A stretch of 64,000 bases of DNA from Synergistaceae bacterium DZ-S4. Its GTDB lineage: Bacteria > Synergistota > Synergistia > Synergistales > Synergistaceae. A program made the position numbers and the translations under genes. The stretch is taken from the NCBI GenBank assembly GCA_025943965.1, contig JAPCWD010000011.1:1-64000 (forward strand), in the 5' to 3' direction. Positions 16,511-25,569 of this stretch are shown in pieces (within the stretch, counting starts at the first letter, position 1; every line of letters begins with the position of its first letter). The notes below the pieces were generated by a model that saw only the letters and a list, made by a program, of their open reading frames with translations, had not been told where the DNA came from and made no database searches.

Positions 16511-17503
16511 ATGAAGAAGCTTTTTGCAGTATTTATGATCATGGCAGTAGTAGCAGTATTTGCGGGCACGGCTTTTGCGGCTCCGGAATACACCATCAAG
16601 GTCGGTTACATCGGTTCCGATTCGCATCCGACAATGAAGGCGATGAAAGAAGTCTTCGTGAAGCAGGTCGAAGAGGGTTCAAAGGGTAAGATCAAGGTCG
16701 AACTCTATCCTAACGGACAGCTCGGCGGCGACCGTGAACTTTCAGAAGGTGTACAGATGGGAACGATCCAGATGGCTATCCCCTCATCATCACCCCTCGC
16801 AGGATTCGACAAGAGGATCCAGGCCCTCGACCTGCCCTATCTCTTCACCACCAGAAAGGCAGCATTTGAAGCAGTAGACGGGATCCTTGGAGAGAAACTC
16901 AACGGCTATCTGGCTGCCAAAGGCATCCTTATCCTCGGTTATCAGGAGAACGGATTCCGCCACGTCACCAACAGCAAGAAACCCATCAAGAGCCCTGCAG
17001 ACCTTAAAGGCCTGAAGATCCGTACTATGGAAAACCCGATGCACCTCGCATTCTTCAAGGCACTCGGAGCCAACCCCACGCCCATGAGCTGGGGAGAACT
17101 CTACACCGCTCTGCAGCAGGGAACTGTTGACGCGCAGGAAAACCCCTATGCAATGATCGACGACGGTAAGTTCTACGAAGTACAGAAGTACGTATCCGAG
17201 ACGGGACACGTCTTCTCATATGAGATCCTTATTGCAAACAAGAAGTTCATGGATAAACTCCCGGCAGATCTTAACAAGCTCGTAGTCAAGGCCGCCAAGG
17301 ACGCCACAGCGAAACAGCGTCAGCTTATGGAAAAAGAGGAAGGCGCATTCAAGGAAAAAGTGATCAAGGCAGGAATGAAAGCAAACTCCCTCACAGCAGA
17401 AGAAAAGAAACCCTTTGTAGAAGCAACTGCAAAAGTCTACCCGATGTTTGAGAAGGACCTCGGCAAGGACCTCATGGAAATAATCAAGAAGGTACAGAAG
17501 TAG
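16511..17503 (+). CDS. dctP: TRAP transporter periplasmic solute-binding protein DctP
   Basis: 330 residues. The signal peptide is MKKLFAVFMIMAVVAVFAGT with cleavage after AFA (about residue 23). The mature domain has the DctP pattern GQLGGDRELSEGVQMGTIQM, LPYLF, and LKGLKIRTMENP, whose Arg (about 171) normally clamps the substrate carboxylate, followed by TALQQGTVDAQENP. ATG at 16511 is chosen for the signal peptide and the GGGGGAA upstream. The protein should deliver an organic acid to DctQM. The substrate is presumably the one processed by LarA and AcnX. Confidence 0.92.
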   Translation: MKKLFAVFMIMAVVAVFAGTAFAAPEYTIKVGYIGSDSHPTMKAMKEVFVKQVEEGSKGKIKVELYPNGQLGGDRELSEGVQMGTIQMAIPSSSPLAGFDKRIQALDLPYLFTTRKAAFEAVDGILGEKLNGYLAAKGILILGYQENGFRHVTNSKKPIKSPADLKGLKIRTMENPMHLAFFKALGANPTPMSWGELYTALQQGTVDAQENPYAMIDDGKFYEVQKYVSETGHVFSYEILIANKKFMDKLPADLNKLVVKAAKDATAKQRQLMEKEEGAFKEKVIKAGMKANSLTAEEKKPFVEATAKVYPMFEKDLGKDLMEIIKKVQK

Positions 17504-17520
17504 CATCGACACAGTACCAA

Positions 17521-17557
17521 CGCTTCCGCCCGCTCCGGCGGACGGAAGCGCCTTTTT
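17521..17557 (+). terminator. Intrinsic terminator/attenuator between dctP and dctQ
   Basis: CGCTTCCG (17521-17528) pairs with CGGAAGCG (17543-17550), with further GC pairs inside, followed by CCTTTTTT. Its position inside the operon suggests partial termination so that more binding protein than membrane subunits is made, as is common for binding-protein transporters. Confidence 0.85.
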
Positions 17558-17583
17558 TGCATTAAGAGGAGGTCATAACCGCT

Positions 17584-18090
17584 ATGACGGTGAGTAAATT
17601 CCTTGACAATTTTGAAGAGTACTTCTGCGTTTGGACTATGGCCATAATGACAGTTATCGTCTTTATCCAGGTCGTAATGAGATATGTTTTTTCAAACTCG
17701 CTCTCATGGAGCGAGGAGCTGGCCCGTTTTATCTTCCTCTGGCTCTCCTGGATAGGCGCCAGCTACGCAGTTAAAGAAAGAAGCCACTTCAGGGTCGAAA
17801 TGTTCGCTAATATGATAAAAGGAAAAACACGCATATATTTCGAATATATGATTTTGATAGTATGGTTCGTCTTCAGTTTCTTCCTGGCATGGCAAGGGAC
17901 GATGCTGCTGATATTCCTCCAGGAGACCGGGCAGGAATCTGCGGCGATGCGGATACCGATGACCTGGCCATATGCATCCGTGCCGGTGGGGTGCGCCCTC
18001 ATGTGCCTGAGGCTTTTAGTCGAATTCTACAAGCTGCATAAAAATGGCCTGCCCGCACCTGCATCACCTGCGGCAGAGATAATGGAATAG
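17584..18090 (+). CDS. dctQ: TRAP transporter small membrane subunit DctQ
   Basis: 168 residues with four hydrophobic segments (about 16-36, 48-64, 87-108, 126-146). It has the DctQ signature RYVFSNSLSWSEELARFIFL and a following WLSWIGASYAVKERSHFRVE stretch. AGAGGAGG lies 11 nt before the ATG. It forms the transmembrane complex with DctM, encoded 11 bp downstream. Confidence 0.92.
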   Translation: MTVSKFLDNFEEYFCVWTMAIMTVIVFIQVVMRYVFSNSLSWSEELARFIFLWLSWIGASYAVKERSHFRVEMFANMIKGKTRIYFEYMILIVWFVFSFFLAWQGTMLLIFLQETGQESAAMRIPMTWPYASVPVGCALMCLRLLVEFYKLHKNGLPAPASPAAEIME

Positions 18091-18101
18091 GAGGCGGGAC
18101 C

Positions 18102-19382
18102 ATGGAAGCTATTATCCTCTTTTCCATCCTTATCGTCACAATAGCACTCAGCATTCCCATAGGCATCACTCTCGGGCTTTCAACGTGCATTGCCATGTTG
18201 ATGACATCCGACATACCTATGATAATGCTTGCCCAGAAATCCGTTACGGGGCTCGATTCGTTCCCGCTGCTGGCAATACCGTTCTTCATACTTGCAGGCG
18301 CTCTTATGTGCAACGGAGGCATTTCACGCAGGCTTGTCGCCCTCGCTGAAAGCCTTGTCGGCTACATCGTAGGAGGCCTTGCTATGGTAACGGTCCTTGC
18401 CTGTATGTTCTTTGCTGCCATTTCCGGTTCCGGACCGGCCACAGTCTCGGCCATCGGATCCTTTATGATCCCTTCGATGAAGGAAAGGAAGTACGATGCC
18501 GGTTTTGCCGCGGCTATTACAGCTGCTGCAGGCACGATCGGAGTCATAATACCTCCGAGCATTCCATTCGTGATCTACTGTGTAGTCGCGCAGTGTTCGA
18601 TAGGCGACATGTTCATTGCCGGCATCATCCCCGGGATCATAATAGGCATAGCGCTGATGTTAGTCTGCTATATAACTGCAAGGAAGCGCAATTACAAAAC
18701 CATGACAGATCGTCCGAGATTCTCTGAGGTCTCCAAAGCGTTCAAAGAATCTTTCTGGGCACTGCTTGTCCCCCTGATCATCCTCGGGGGCATATACGGC
18801 GGCATCTTTACCCCCACCGAAGCGGCAGTCGTAGCTGTCGTCTATTCTGTGATCATCGGGAAATTTGTATACCATGAGCTGGACATGAGATCGCTATATG
18901 ACTGCCTCAAATCGACCGGACTCATCAACGGGGCTACATCATTCCTTATCGGGCTCTCAATGGCGTTCGCAAGCTACCTTGCAATGGCGCAGATCCCTGC
19001 AAAGATGGCAGCATGGCTGACTACCTTCGTTGACAGCCCCTTCCTGCTGCTTATGATCATCAACGTGTTCCTGCTGATCATCGGCTGTTTCGTGGACAAC
19101 ATAGCGGCCGTCATCATACTGACGCCGATACTTCTGCCTGTAGTCAAGATGATCGGTATCGACCCCATACATTTTGGGCTGATAATCACGGTCAACCTGG
19201 CATGCGGATTCATCTCACCGCCTTACGGGATCAACCTCTTTGTTGCTTCTGCGATATCGGGGGAGAGCATTGAGAGTATTTCAAAGGAGATAATCCCGGC
19301 TTTCGTGGCTATGGTCGGATGCCTTATGCTTTTCACCTACTTCCCGATCTTCACCATGGGGCTTCTGCAGGTAATAAGATAA
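18102..19382 (+). CDS. dctM: TRAP transporter large membrane subunit DctM
   Basis: 426 residues, about a dozen membrane spans. Characteristic segments are GLDSFPLLAIPFFILAGALM, AAISGSGPATVSAIGSFMIP, TIGVIIPPSIPFVIY, GIFTPTEAAVVAVVYS and FISPPYGINLFVAS. This is the Na+-driven transport subunit of the TRAP system. GGAGGCGGG precedes the ATG. It is the last gene of the locus and is followed by a strong terminator. Confidence 0.94.
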   Translation: MEAIILFSILIVTIALSIPIGITLGLSTCIAMLMTSDIPMIMLAQKSVTGLDSFPLLAIPFFILAGALMCNGGISRRLVALAESLVGYIVGGLAMVTVLACMFFAAISGSGPATVSAIGSFMIPSMKERKYDAGFAAAITAAAGTIGVIIPPSIPFVIYCVVAQCSIGDMFIAGIIPGIIIGIALMLVCYITARKRNYKTMTDRPRFSEVSKAFKESFWALLVPLIILGGIYGGIFTPTEAAVVAVVYSVIIGKFVYHELDMRSLYDCLKSTGLINGATSFLIGLSMAFASYLAMAQIPAKMAAWLTTFVDSPFLLLMIINVFLLIIGCFVDNIAAVIILTPILLPVVKMIGIDPIHFGLIITVNLACGFISPPYGINLFVASAISGESIESISKEIIPAFVAMVGCLMLFTYFPIFTMGLLQVIR

Positions 19383-19406
19383 AAATATCCCCGAAGCTAG
19401 TTCAGT

Positions 19407-19435
19407 GCGGCAGGCGCTAACGCCTGCCGCCTTTT
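19407..19435 (+). terminator. Intrinsic terminator of the TRAP operon
   Basis: GCGGCAGGCG and CGCCTGCCGC form a perfect 10-bp stem with a CTAA loop, followed by CTTTTG. Confidence 0.88.
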
Positions 19436-19531
19436 GTATCTTGCACCAGACCTCTGCCGCTGTAAAACCGTTATTTCTCAATAGCTCAAACAATGATATA
19501 TTAAAACGGCGACAGGCAGGGAGATGAATGG

Positions 19532-20302
19532 ATGTTTCCGGTGCTATTCCAGTACTCCTTCATTACGATAAAGACGAGCTACCTCTTTTGGACTCTGTCC
19601 ATCGTGGTCTTCATGTTCATGACCCGGCACAGGGCCGTGAATAAGTATGGCCTCGAACATAACGGGGTCACGGATGCTATAGTCTGGACATTTTTCGGGG
19701 CCGCGGGCGGCGCTCTCTTTTTTGATCTTTTCGGCAAAGCAATGCTGTTTATTACAAATGATCCTTCCTTCGCGGGCTTTTTCCCCGCCGAGCTCTCCTC
19801 TTCCGGCGGCATTCTGTGCGGGGGACTGGCAGGCATATACAAGTCATACAGGGAAAAGATCAGGTGGAACGATTTCGCGGATGCTGCAATGATACCTGCG
19901 GCATCCGCTATAGCCATATGGAGGCTGGGATGCTATTTCGATGGATGCTGCCGCGGGATCAGTCTCGACAGCTTGCCGCTGCCGTGGTTTGCCGTGCATT
20001 ATCCAAATGACCATGCTTCCATTTTCAGATACCCATATCCCCTGATAGAATCAGCCTTCATGCTTGGGATGATGCTCTTTCTGGCCGCAACTGAAAAGTT
20101 GTTTTTTAAAAAGAGGGCTCCCGGCCATACTCTTCTTACTCCGCTTTTCATACTTGCTTACGGTGCTTTTCGTCTTTTGACCGATCATGTAAGGGAAGAG
20201 GGACTAAGAAACGGTGGGGTGCTGATCTTTGCACTCTTTGTCATCATCGGGTCTCTGGCATCTCTTTTCACGATATACAGGTCTGTTCACAAAAATAGAT
20301 AG
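19532..20302 (+). CDS. Lgt-family (prolipoprotein diacylglyceryl transferase-like) membrane protein
   Basis: 256 residues with about seven hydrophobic segments. The Lgt landmark region reads AIWRLGCYFDGCCRG (near residues 126-140), the GCFxxGCCxG variant rather than the GRIGNFxNxE of standard Lgt. The C-terminal FILAYGAFRLLTDHVREE fits the family's YGxxRFxxEFxR region. It probably acts on lipids in the inner membrane, but the altered motif means classical lipoprotein lipidation cannot be assumed. AGGGAG is 8 nt before the ATG. It precedes the type II secretion genes by 102 bp in the same direction, so cotranscription is possible. Confidence 0.72.
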   Translation: MFPVLFQYSFITIKTSYLFWTLSIVVFMFMTRHRAVNKYGLEHNGVTDAIVWTFFGAAGGALFFDLFGKAMLFITNDPSFAGFFPAELSSSGGILCGGLAGIYKSYREKIRWNDFADAAMIPAASAIAIWRLGCYFDGCCRGISLDSLPLPWFAVHYPNDHASIFRYPYPLIESAFMLGMMLFLAATEKLFFKKRAPGHTLLTPLFILAYGAFRLLTDHVREEGLRNGGVLIFALFVIIGSLASLFTIYRSVHKNR

Positions 20303-20404
20303 AGCATCTGCCTCAAGACGGGATCATTTTTCATTTCAGCCTGATGCTGTATATTGGTATCGGTCATTTGTCTCAGAAGATAGGAGGATGGTTCAGCATA
20401 TCAG

Positions 20405-21043
20405 ATGATAAGACATAAGGGCTTCACATTGATAGAAATACTTCTCGCAGTCGGGCTGGCCGGCATTATTGCCGTTGCTGCCCTGACTCCGCTGGTTTTT
20501 ACTGTGCAGTCACTTGAGACCGTCCAGAAGGGCTGGGGCAAAAACATTAAAGTGATGGAGACGGCTGAGAGGATCTTCAGCGACACAAGAAATTTTGCAC
20601 GAAGCAGTTCTTTCCCCGTCTTTCGGACTGTTCACAAGGAGGGCTTTACTGTCAGGGAGGATGACAGGCTGCTTGTCTGGTCAGCCGCTCCTGTGAAGGA
20701 GAATAAAGCGCCTGGGCTGATAGTTTACAAGATCGTATCTTCATCAGGCCTCAATAAATATAAACCGGGACTCTACAGATGGGAGATACCGGGATGGAGG
20801 TCTGCGGCAAAGGGATCCGGTGAAGAGACGGGACCGACTGATCTGGACACAGACAGTTTGAAGCCGGAGGATGGCAAAATGGTGCTCAAGGATGCGGAGG
20901 GGCTGAGGTTCTCCGTCTGGTCAGGCGAGTCATGGGCCGATGAATATACGGGAGAACTCCCGAAAGCCATAAGGATAACGATAACGCTTAACGGGAGAAA
21001 ACAAGTTTATGAAGATTCACTGCCGACGATCCTCAAAGAATAA
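20405..21043 (+). CDS. gspJ: Type II secretion minor pseudopilin, GspJ-like
   Basis: 212 residues. It has a type IV prepilin-like N-terminus with processing at G6/F7 (HKGFTLIEILLAVG) and a roughly 20-residue hydrophobic helix. The size and the C-terminal pattern (ITLNGRKQVYED) fit GspJ, and the next gene is GspK. It is the first gene of the secretion operon. It overlaps gspK by 35 bp. Confidence 0.75.
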   Translation: MIRHKGFTLIEILLAVGLAGIIAVAALTPLVFTVQSLETVQKGWGKNIKVMETAERIFSDTRNFARSSSFPVFRTVHKEGFTVREDDRLLVWSAAPVKENKAPGLIVYKIVSSSGLNKYKPGLYRWEIPGWRSAAKGSGEETGPTDLDTDSLKPEDGKMVLKDAEGLRFSVWSGESWADEYTGELPKAIRITITLNGRKQVYEDSLPTILKE

Positions 21044-21938
21044 GGGGTTCATCCTCATATCAGTAATGATATCAGTCACGTTGCTCCTTACTGCCGCGAC
21101 GGCATTTTCGTGGTACGCAAGGACTGAGATGCAAAGGGCAGAGGCAGTAAGCTTCATCGTCAGAAGCAGGAGCATTGCTGAGATAGCCTGTAAGTACGCA
21201 TCAAAAAAGATCGCGCAGGACAATAACGGATATGACAGCCGATCTGAGCCCCTTTACGCTTATAATGGTGTATTGAGATCTGAGATCGACGGTTTTACCC
21301 TTGAAGTCAAAATAGAGCCCCTAGATGACAAAATCCCGATAAACGGTATTTTGTTGCCTGACAGGGTCACCATCAGATCCGAGTACACCGGCGCATGGGA
21401 CAAAATATGGGAAAATGTTGGTTTCCCATGGCTTGCCGCGGTAGTTTTGGATTTCATTGACTCCGACAGCAGCCAGAAGCTGGAGGGAAGCGAAAGGAAC
21501 ACAAGCATCAACCGGCAACTGAGCGATCTCACCGAGCTCAGGCTGATAGATGAAATTAACGACGGGGTGCTGTGGGGAACAAAAGACATCCCCATGGGCC
21601 TGGCAGGATATCTAACCGTTTACGGCAGCGAAAAAGTAAATATAAACACCGCTTCCCCACAGGTCATAGCAATAATGGACGAGAAGATCGACATAGCCCA
21701 GGCACGGAATTTTGCCGCGCTTAGGATGATGTACCCCATAAGAAGCCTGGATGACCTGAAAAAGATCCCCAACATACCTGTTGAGGTCATTACAAAACTT
21801 TCTAATGTTATCGCTTTTGAAAGCTCTTATTTTCGTCTGAATATCAATGTATCATATGGAGATAAAATGGAGAGGAATTTCAGGATCATACTTAAACGGG
21901 AAAACAACTCTTGCAGCCTGGTGCGCTGGGAGGAATAG
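21009..21938 (+). CDS. gspK: Type II secretion minor pseudopilin GspK
   Basis: 309 residues. The prepilin helix begins KNKGFILISVMISVTLLLTA; the usual Glu+5 is absent, as expected for GspK. The large globular domain carries SEKVNINTASPQVIAIMDEK and DDLKKIPNIP, the helix-hairpin-helix-like stretch typical of GspK. It caps the pseudopilus tip with GspI and GspJ. The start lies inside gspJ. Confidence 0.87.
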   Translation: MKIHCRRSSKNKGFILISVMISVTLLLTAATAFSWYARTEMQRAEAVSFIVRSRSIAEIACKYASKKIAQDNNGYDSRSEPLYAYNGVLRSEIDGFTLEVKIEPLDDKIPINGILLPDRVTIRSEYTGAWDKIWENVGFPWLAAVVLDFIDSDSSQKLEGSERNTSINRQLSDLTELRLIDEINDGVLWGTKDIPMGLAGYLTVYGSEKVNINTASPQVIAIMDEKIDIAQARNFAALRMMYPIRSLDDLKKIPNIPVEVITKLSNVIAFESSYFRLNINVSYGDKMERNFRIILKRENNSCSLVRWEE

Positions 21939-21947
21939 GCAAGACAG

Positions 21948-23168
21948 ATGACAGATTCCAGTAAACTGAAAGACTTATTCTCACAAGATCCGGGAGGACA
22001 TGCAAAAACGGATGAAAATATTCGTTTCTGTACTGAGGAGGATGTTGCCGACCGCAATGCGGTCCTGTCTTCGTCACAAAACCGACGGGTCATCGCGCTC
22101 CTTCAGCTCAGGACGCTCTCAGTACACCCCTTCTCCTTCCCCTTCGGAAAAAACGGGAGGGTAAGGGATGCCCTGAAGATGTCCTTCAGGTATGCCCTGG
22201 GAAACGACGATGATTCTATCCTCATGATACCCCAGGTGACAGAACAGGGATCTGACAGGACTGACGGGGTCGTATGGTTCGTCTCTAAAAGAGAGATAGA
22301 GAAAGCAGAAAAAAGGCTGGGCGACGGGATAGCTTTCTGGCCGGCTCCCCTGGTTTTGTTCCATGAGACAGGGGGCAACGGGCTGGCATTGTGGAACGCT
22401 GACAGCGGCACCTCGGGAATGCTTTTTAAAGACGGCTCTCCTATCTTATACAAATGGACACCCTCATCAGAAAATGCCGCGGAGAACCTGGAGAAATGGT
22501 TCGTCGATTACTCACGCTCAGCAGACATGTCGATAGATAATGTCATAACTGCAGAAAGATCTTCCCTATCTTCAAAAAACATCCAAAAAGCCGGGAGGGA
22601 GACCCTGAAGTCATTAAATGGCTCGGCCTCGCTTGATCTTTCAACTAAAAGTGCCGACAGCGCAAGAAAACTGGAATCCTTTTTCGCCGCAGCCTTCAGC
22701 ACAGCCAGGGCAGCCGTCTTCCTCGGCCTCTTGTTTTTGCTCCTCTCGGCAGGAGCATTTTTATACAGCAGGCTGAACAGTGATCATTTTGAGTATGTCC
22801 CCTTTGAGATTTACGGGACAGCATTTGGAGAGAGGTCCAACAGCCCTCTGGCCTCTTCATCCGCGAAAATAAAGAACCTCAGCGCGGGCGGGACCAACAT
22901 GAGCCTTGAACAGGCTCTGGAAAATATTTCGGCAGCCTGGAAAGCATCCGCTTCATCAGGATCACTGAAACTTGACGCAATAAGGTACGGGACCGAGCGC
23001 ACCGAGATACAGGGCACCGCTGCCGGAAGCGGTGCTGTCGAATCCCTTCGCGATTCGCTGAACAAAAGCGGCTTCAGCGCGAAGATCACCGACATCCAGC
23101 AGATACCGGGTTCGGGAATGCGTTTTTCCATAGGACTAGACAGCCCCGAAAGGAGCGGGCAAAAATGA
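21948..23168 (+). CDS. gspL: Type II secretion inner-membrane protein, GspL-like
   Basis: 406 residues. A cytoplasmic N-terminal region of about 240 residues precedes a membrane helix (about 248-268, AAVFLGLLFLLLSAGAFLYS) and a periplasmic ferredoxin-like domain. That layout and the position between gspK and gspM identify it as GspL, which links the GspE ATPase to the membrane platform. Sequence identity to classical GspL looks low, so the call rests on architecture and gene order. Confidence 0.7.
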   Translation: MTDSSKLKDLFSQDPGGHAKTDENIRFCTEEDVADRNAVLSSSQNRRVIALLQLRTLSVHPFSFPFGKNGRVRDALKMSFRYALGNDDDSILMIPQVTEQGSDRTDGVVWFVSKREIEKAEKRLGDGIAFWPAPLVLFHETGGNGLALWNADSGTSGMLFKDGSPILYKWTPSSENAAENLEKWFVDYSRSADMSIDNVITAERSSLSSKNIQKAGRETLKSLNGSASLDLSTKSADSARKLESFFAAAFSTARAAVFLGLLFLLLSAGAFLYSRLNSDHFEYVPFEIYGTAFGERSNSPLASSSAKIKNLSAGGTNMSLEQALENISAAWKASASSGSLKLDAIRYGTERTEIQGTAAGSGAVESLRDSLNKSGFSAKITDIQQIPGSGMRFSIGLDSPERSGQK

Positions 23169-23638
23169 TCGAAGAGATCAGGGAACTGCCTGAGACAAAA
23201 AAACTCATCCGCCTCGGACTGCTCGCACTTCTGGTCTGGACAGTGGGAGCAGCACTCTTCCTTGAGGCTGCCGCTGTCCTGAACAGCAGCAGAGAGAGGA
23301 TCGTCGACGCAGGAAGAGTCCTTGATGCGGCAAATACCTTCTATTCATATCCTTCAAGAAATTCCGAAGGAGATAAAGAGCCTTTGTCTCTCCTAACCGA
23401 CACGATAAACGAACTCAGGCTGAAAGACCGTGTAGGACTGATGAACTCAGGTTCGTTGGGGCTGACCGTTCAGATGACCGAGCTGAACGGAGCAGAATTT
23501 GTCTCTTTGCTGAAGCGCTTCGCTGAAAAGGGCCTTCAGATAAAAACAGCTGATATCAGGGCGATAACTTCCGCTCAAAAGGGAAGGCTGATAAACGCAT
23601 CAATGCTGATAGGAGCAAACGGCGATGGCTCTCAGTAA
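23165..23638 (+). CDS. gspM: Type II secretion inner-membrane protein, GspM-like
   Basis: 157 residues. It has a short cytoplasmic start, one membrane helix (about 16-36, LIRLGLLALLVWTVGAALFL) and a periplasmic domain ending in a ferredoxin-like fold (LTVQMTELNGAEFVSLLKRF). ATG overlaps the gspL stop (ATGA) with GGAG upstream. The gene order L-M supports the call. Confidence 0.72.
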   Translation: MIEEIRELPETKKLIRLGLLALLVWTVGAALFLEAAAVLNSSRERIVDAGRVLDAANTFYSYPSRNSEGDKEPLSLLTDTINELRLKDRVGLMNSGSLGLTVQMTELNGAEFVSLLKRFAEKGLQIKTADIRAITSAQKGRLINASMLIGANGDGSQ

Positions 23639-24224
23639 CGCACTCAAGGTCATTTTTGCAGGACTGTGCGGCCTCATCGCCGGCATGGTCCTCTTCTTTC
23701 CATGGGACGCAGCGGCAGAGTACGCAGCGAGCCGGACTGCCGCGTCAGCTTCGGAAAAAAATATCTTTATCTCATTCAGGGACATTTACACCGAGGGCTT
23801 CGCGGACAGGGAATTCATCTACAGGGGCATCACCGCGGACATGCCCGCAGTATCGATAAAAATCAACGAAGCCAGAGTGGACCCGAAGATAATAAGATCT
23901 TTGATATCCGCCTCAAAAACGGGGACCATCTCTCTTGGAAGCGGCGAGATCACAACAGTAACAAGGCAGAAACTCAAATGGACCTCCGGAACGGCGAACA
24001 TAAGGTCTGACGGGAAGACGCTGTATATCGACGACCTTACGCTTGCCGGCAGCGTATCGGCAAAGGGCTTCATAAATATTTCAACGGATACAGGTAAGAT
24101 AGTGGCATCTGATATAACTGCCCGTTTCCCGCATGAATTTGACAGGGCGCTTGAGATGCTGAGCAATATGCAGTTACTCCCCCTTACGAAGTCCGGCTCG
24201 GGGGAATGGAGGATATCACGGTGA
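23625..24224 (+). CDS. gspN: Type II secretion protein N-like
   Basis: 199 residues. It has an N-terminal membrane helix (about 8-28, VIFAGLCGLIAGMVLFFPWD) then an AsmA-like beta-rich periplasmic domain with alternating hydrophobic strands, as in GspN. AGGAG lies 9 nt before the ATG. It overlaps gspM by 14 bp and gspC by 4 bp. GspN is absent from many T2SS; its role is unclear in the family. Confidence 0.68.
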   Translation: MALSNALKVIFAGLCGLIAGMVLFFPWDAAAEYAASRTAASASEKNIFISFRDIYTEGFADREFIYRGITADMPAVSIKINEARVDPKIIRSLISASKTGTISLGSGEITTVTRQKLKWTSGTANIRSDGKTLYIDDLTLAGSVSAKGFINISTDTGKIVASDITARFPHEFDRALEMLSNMQLLPLTKSGSGEWRISR

Positions 24225-25174
24225 AAGAAGACCTCAGGCCCCGTTTGTCCGCATATATAAAAGATTTTTGCGGCCTGTTAAGAAACGGATATCCCTCTGG
24301 CGCAAAGAGGCAGTCAAAGGATCTTCTTCTGCCACTACTCTCCTTTCTTGCCGGCCTGATCATCGCATCGGTGATATGCTTTTTCATGGAATTTTCCTTG
24401 CTTGATCGTTCTGCCGAGGCAAAACATGACCTTGCAGCGGCCATATCAAACAGGACCCCGTCCCTTCTCAATTCTTTGAGTGCCGATCCTTACCGGGATT
24501 TCTATGATTTGAATCCGCTGGGTACGCTTATGCCCGACAGGGGCAGTTCGGAAGACATGTCATATCAGATCAGAGACATGAGCCTTGCCGGAACGCTGCC
24601 CGACATCGGAGCATGGATCCGAGGCAGTTCCTCAACTCGTTTCGTATTGAAAGGCGAGGAGATCAGCGGCTATAAGCTGGATGATGTCAAATATCAGGAA
24701 GTCACCCTTATTAGGGGTGATCAGAAACACAGGCTGTTTATGAGCATCTCTACCGGCAATCTGACGCCCCCGCAAAGGGTCTCAGACCGCCCTCAGCAAA
24801 GGAACACCGTCCCCAAAAAGGCACCTCCCAAAGAGGGGCATCCCGGTATTGAACCTGCATCGGAAGGGATCGAGGGAGTGATCCCCAGAGAGCTCGTGGA
24901 CAAGCTTCTGATGAACCCCTATGACGAGATCGCCAAGATGAGGATGGTGCCTGCCGAGGGCGGCGGCATGCAGCTGGCGAGAATAGACCCTGACAGCGTC
25001 CTCGGACTTGTCGGAGTCAAAAAGGACGACGTCATAAAAGCCGTAAACGGAGTTGAGATAACCAATCTCAGCGATGCCACGAACGCTGTCAATTCGATGA
25101 TGTCGGGCACAAGGTTTGACGTGAAGGTCGAAAGGTCCGGCAAACCTCTGGAATTAAAATATCAGGTAAAATGA
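24221..25174 (+). CDS. gspC: Type II secretion protein GspC with PDZ domain
   Basis: 317 residues from the GTG start. This overlaps the gspN stop (GTGA) and has GGAGG 8 nt upstream; an ATG at 24206 has poor spacing. It has a membrane helix (about 42-62), an HR domain (YQIRDMSLAGTLPDIGAWIR, VLKGEEISGYKLDDV) and a C-terminal PDZ domain (GMQLARIDPDSVLGLVGVKK, DDVIKAVNGVEI). GspC ties the inner-membrane platform to the secretin and helps choose substrates. Confidence 0.82.
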   Translation: MKEDLRPRLSAYIKDFCGLLRNGYPSGAKRQSKDLLLPLLSFLAGLIIASVICFFMEFSLLDRSAEAKHDLAAAISNRTPSLLNSLSADPYRDFYDLNPLGTLMPDRGSSEDMSYQIRDMSLAGTLPDIGAWIRGSSSTRFVLKGEEISGYKLDDVKYQEVTLIRGDQKHRLFMSISTGNLTPPQRVSDRPQQRNTVPKKAPPKEGHPGIEPASEGIEGVIPRELVDKLLMNPYDEIAKMRMVPAEGGGMQLARIDPDSVLGLVGVKKDDVIKAVNGVEITNLSDATNAVNSMMSGTRFDVKVERSGKPLELKYQVK

Positions 25175-25569
25175 ACGTCAAGAGGAAACGCGCTTTCACA
25201 TTAGTTGAAGTTATGGTGGCTGTGGTCATACTGTCCCTGACTGCAACCGCAGCGATAAGGCTTGTTATGCTTGGACAGGAAGGACTCAGAGGAGCAAAGG
25301 CCGAGATCACGCTGACACAAGAGGCAAAAGCTATCAGGACAGGTATAATGCTGGGAACAGTACAGACGTCAGGCAAACGCGGCGATATAATATGGGAAAC
25401 GTCTGACGGGACAAAGGAAATGTTCGGCGAGAATTTCGGGAGGCTTGACTTTTCCGGCCGGGAACAGACAAATATGATCGTTATCAATGAAGATATGAGA
25501 TGGAAAGAGATCAGGGTCAGCAACACGAAAGATGAGCGGCACATCGTCATATATATGCCCTATGACTGA
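25171..25569 (+). CDS. gspI: Type II secretion minor pseudopilin GspI
   Basis: 132 residues. The prepilin start KRKRAFTLVEVMVAVVILSL has Ala at -1 of the cleavage site and Glu+5 retained. The size fits GspI. ATG overlaps the gspC stop. About 107 bp separate it from gspD. GspH is a less likely alternative because the globular domain is short and lies in the I/J/K group. Confidence 0.75.
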   Translation: MNVKRKRAFTLVEVMVAVVILSLTATAAIRLVMLGQEGLRGAKAEITLTQEAKAIRTGIMLGTVQTSGKRGDIIWETSDGTKEMFGENFGRLDFSGREQTNMIVINEDMRWKEIRVSNTKDERHIVIYMPYD

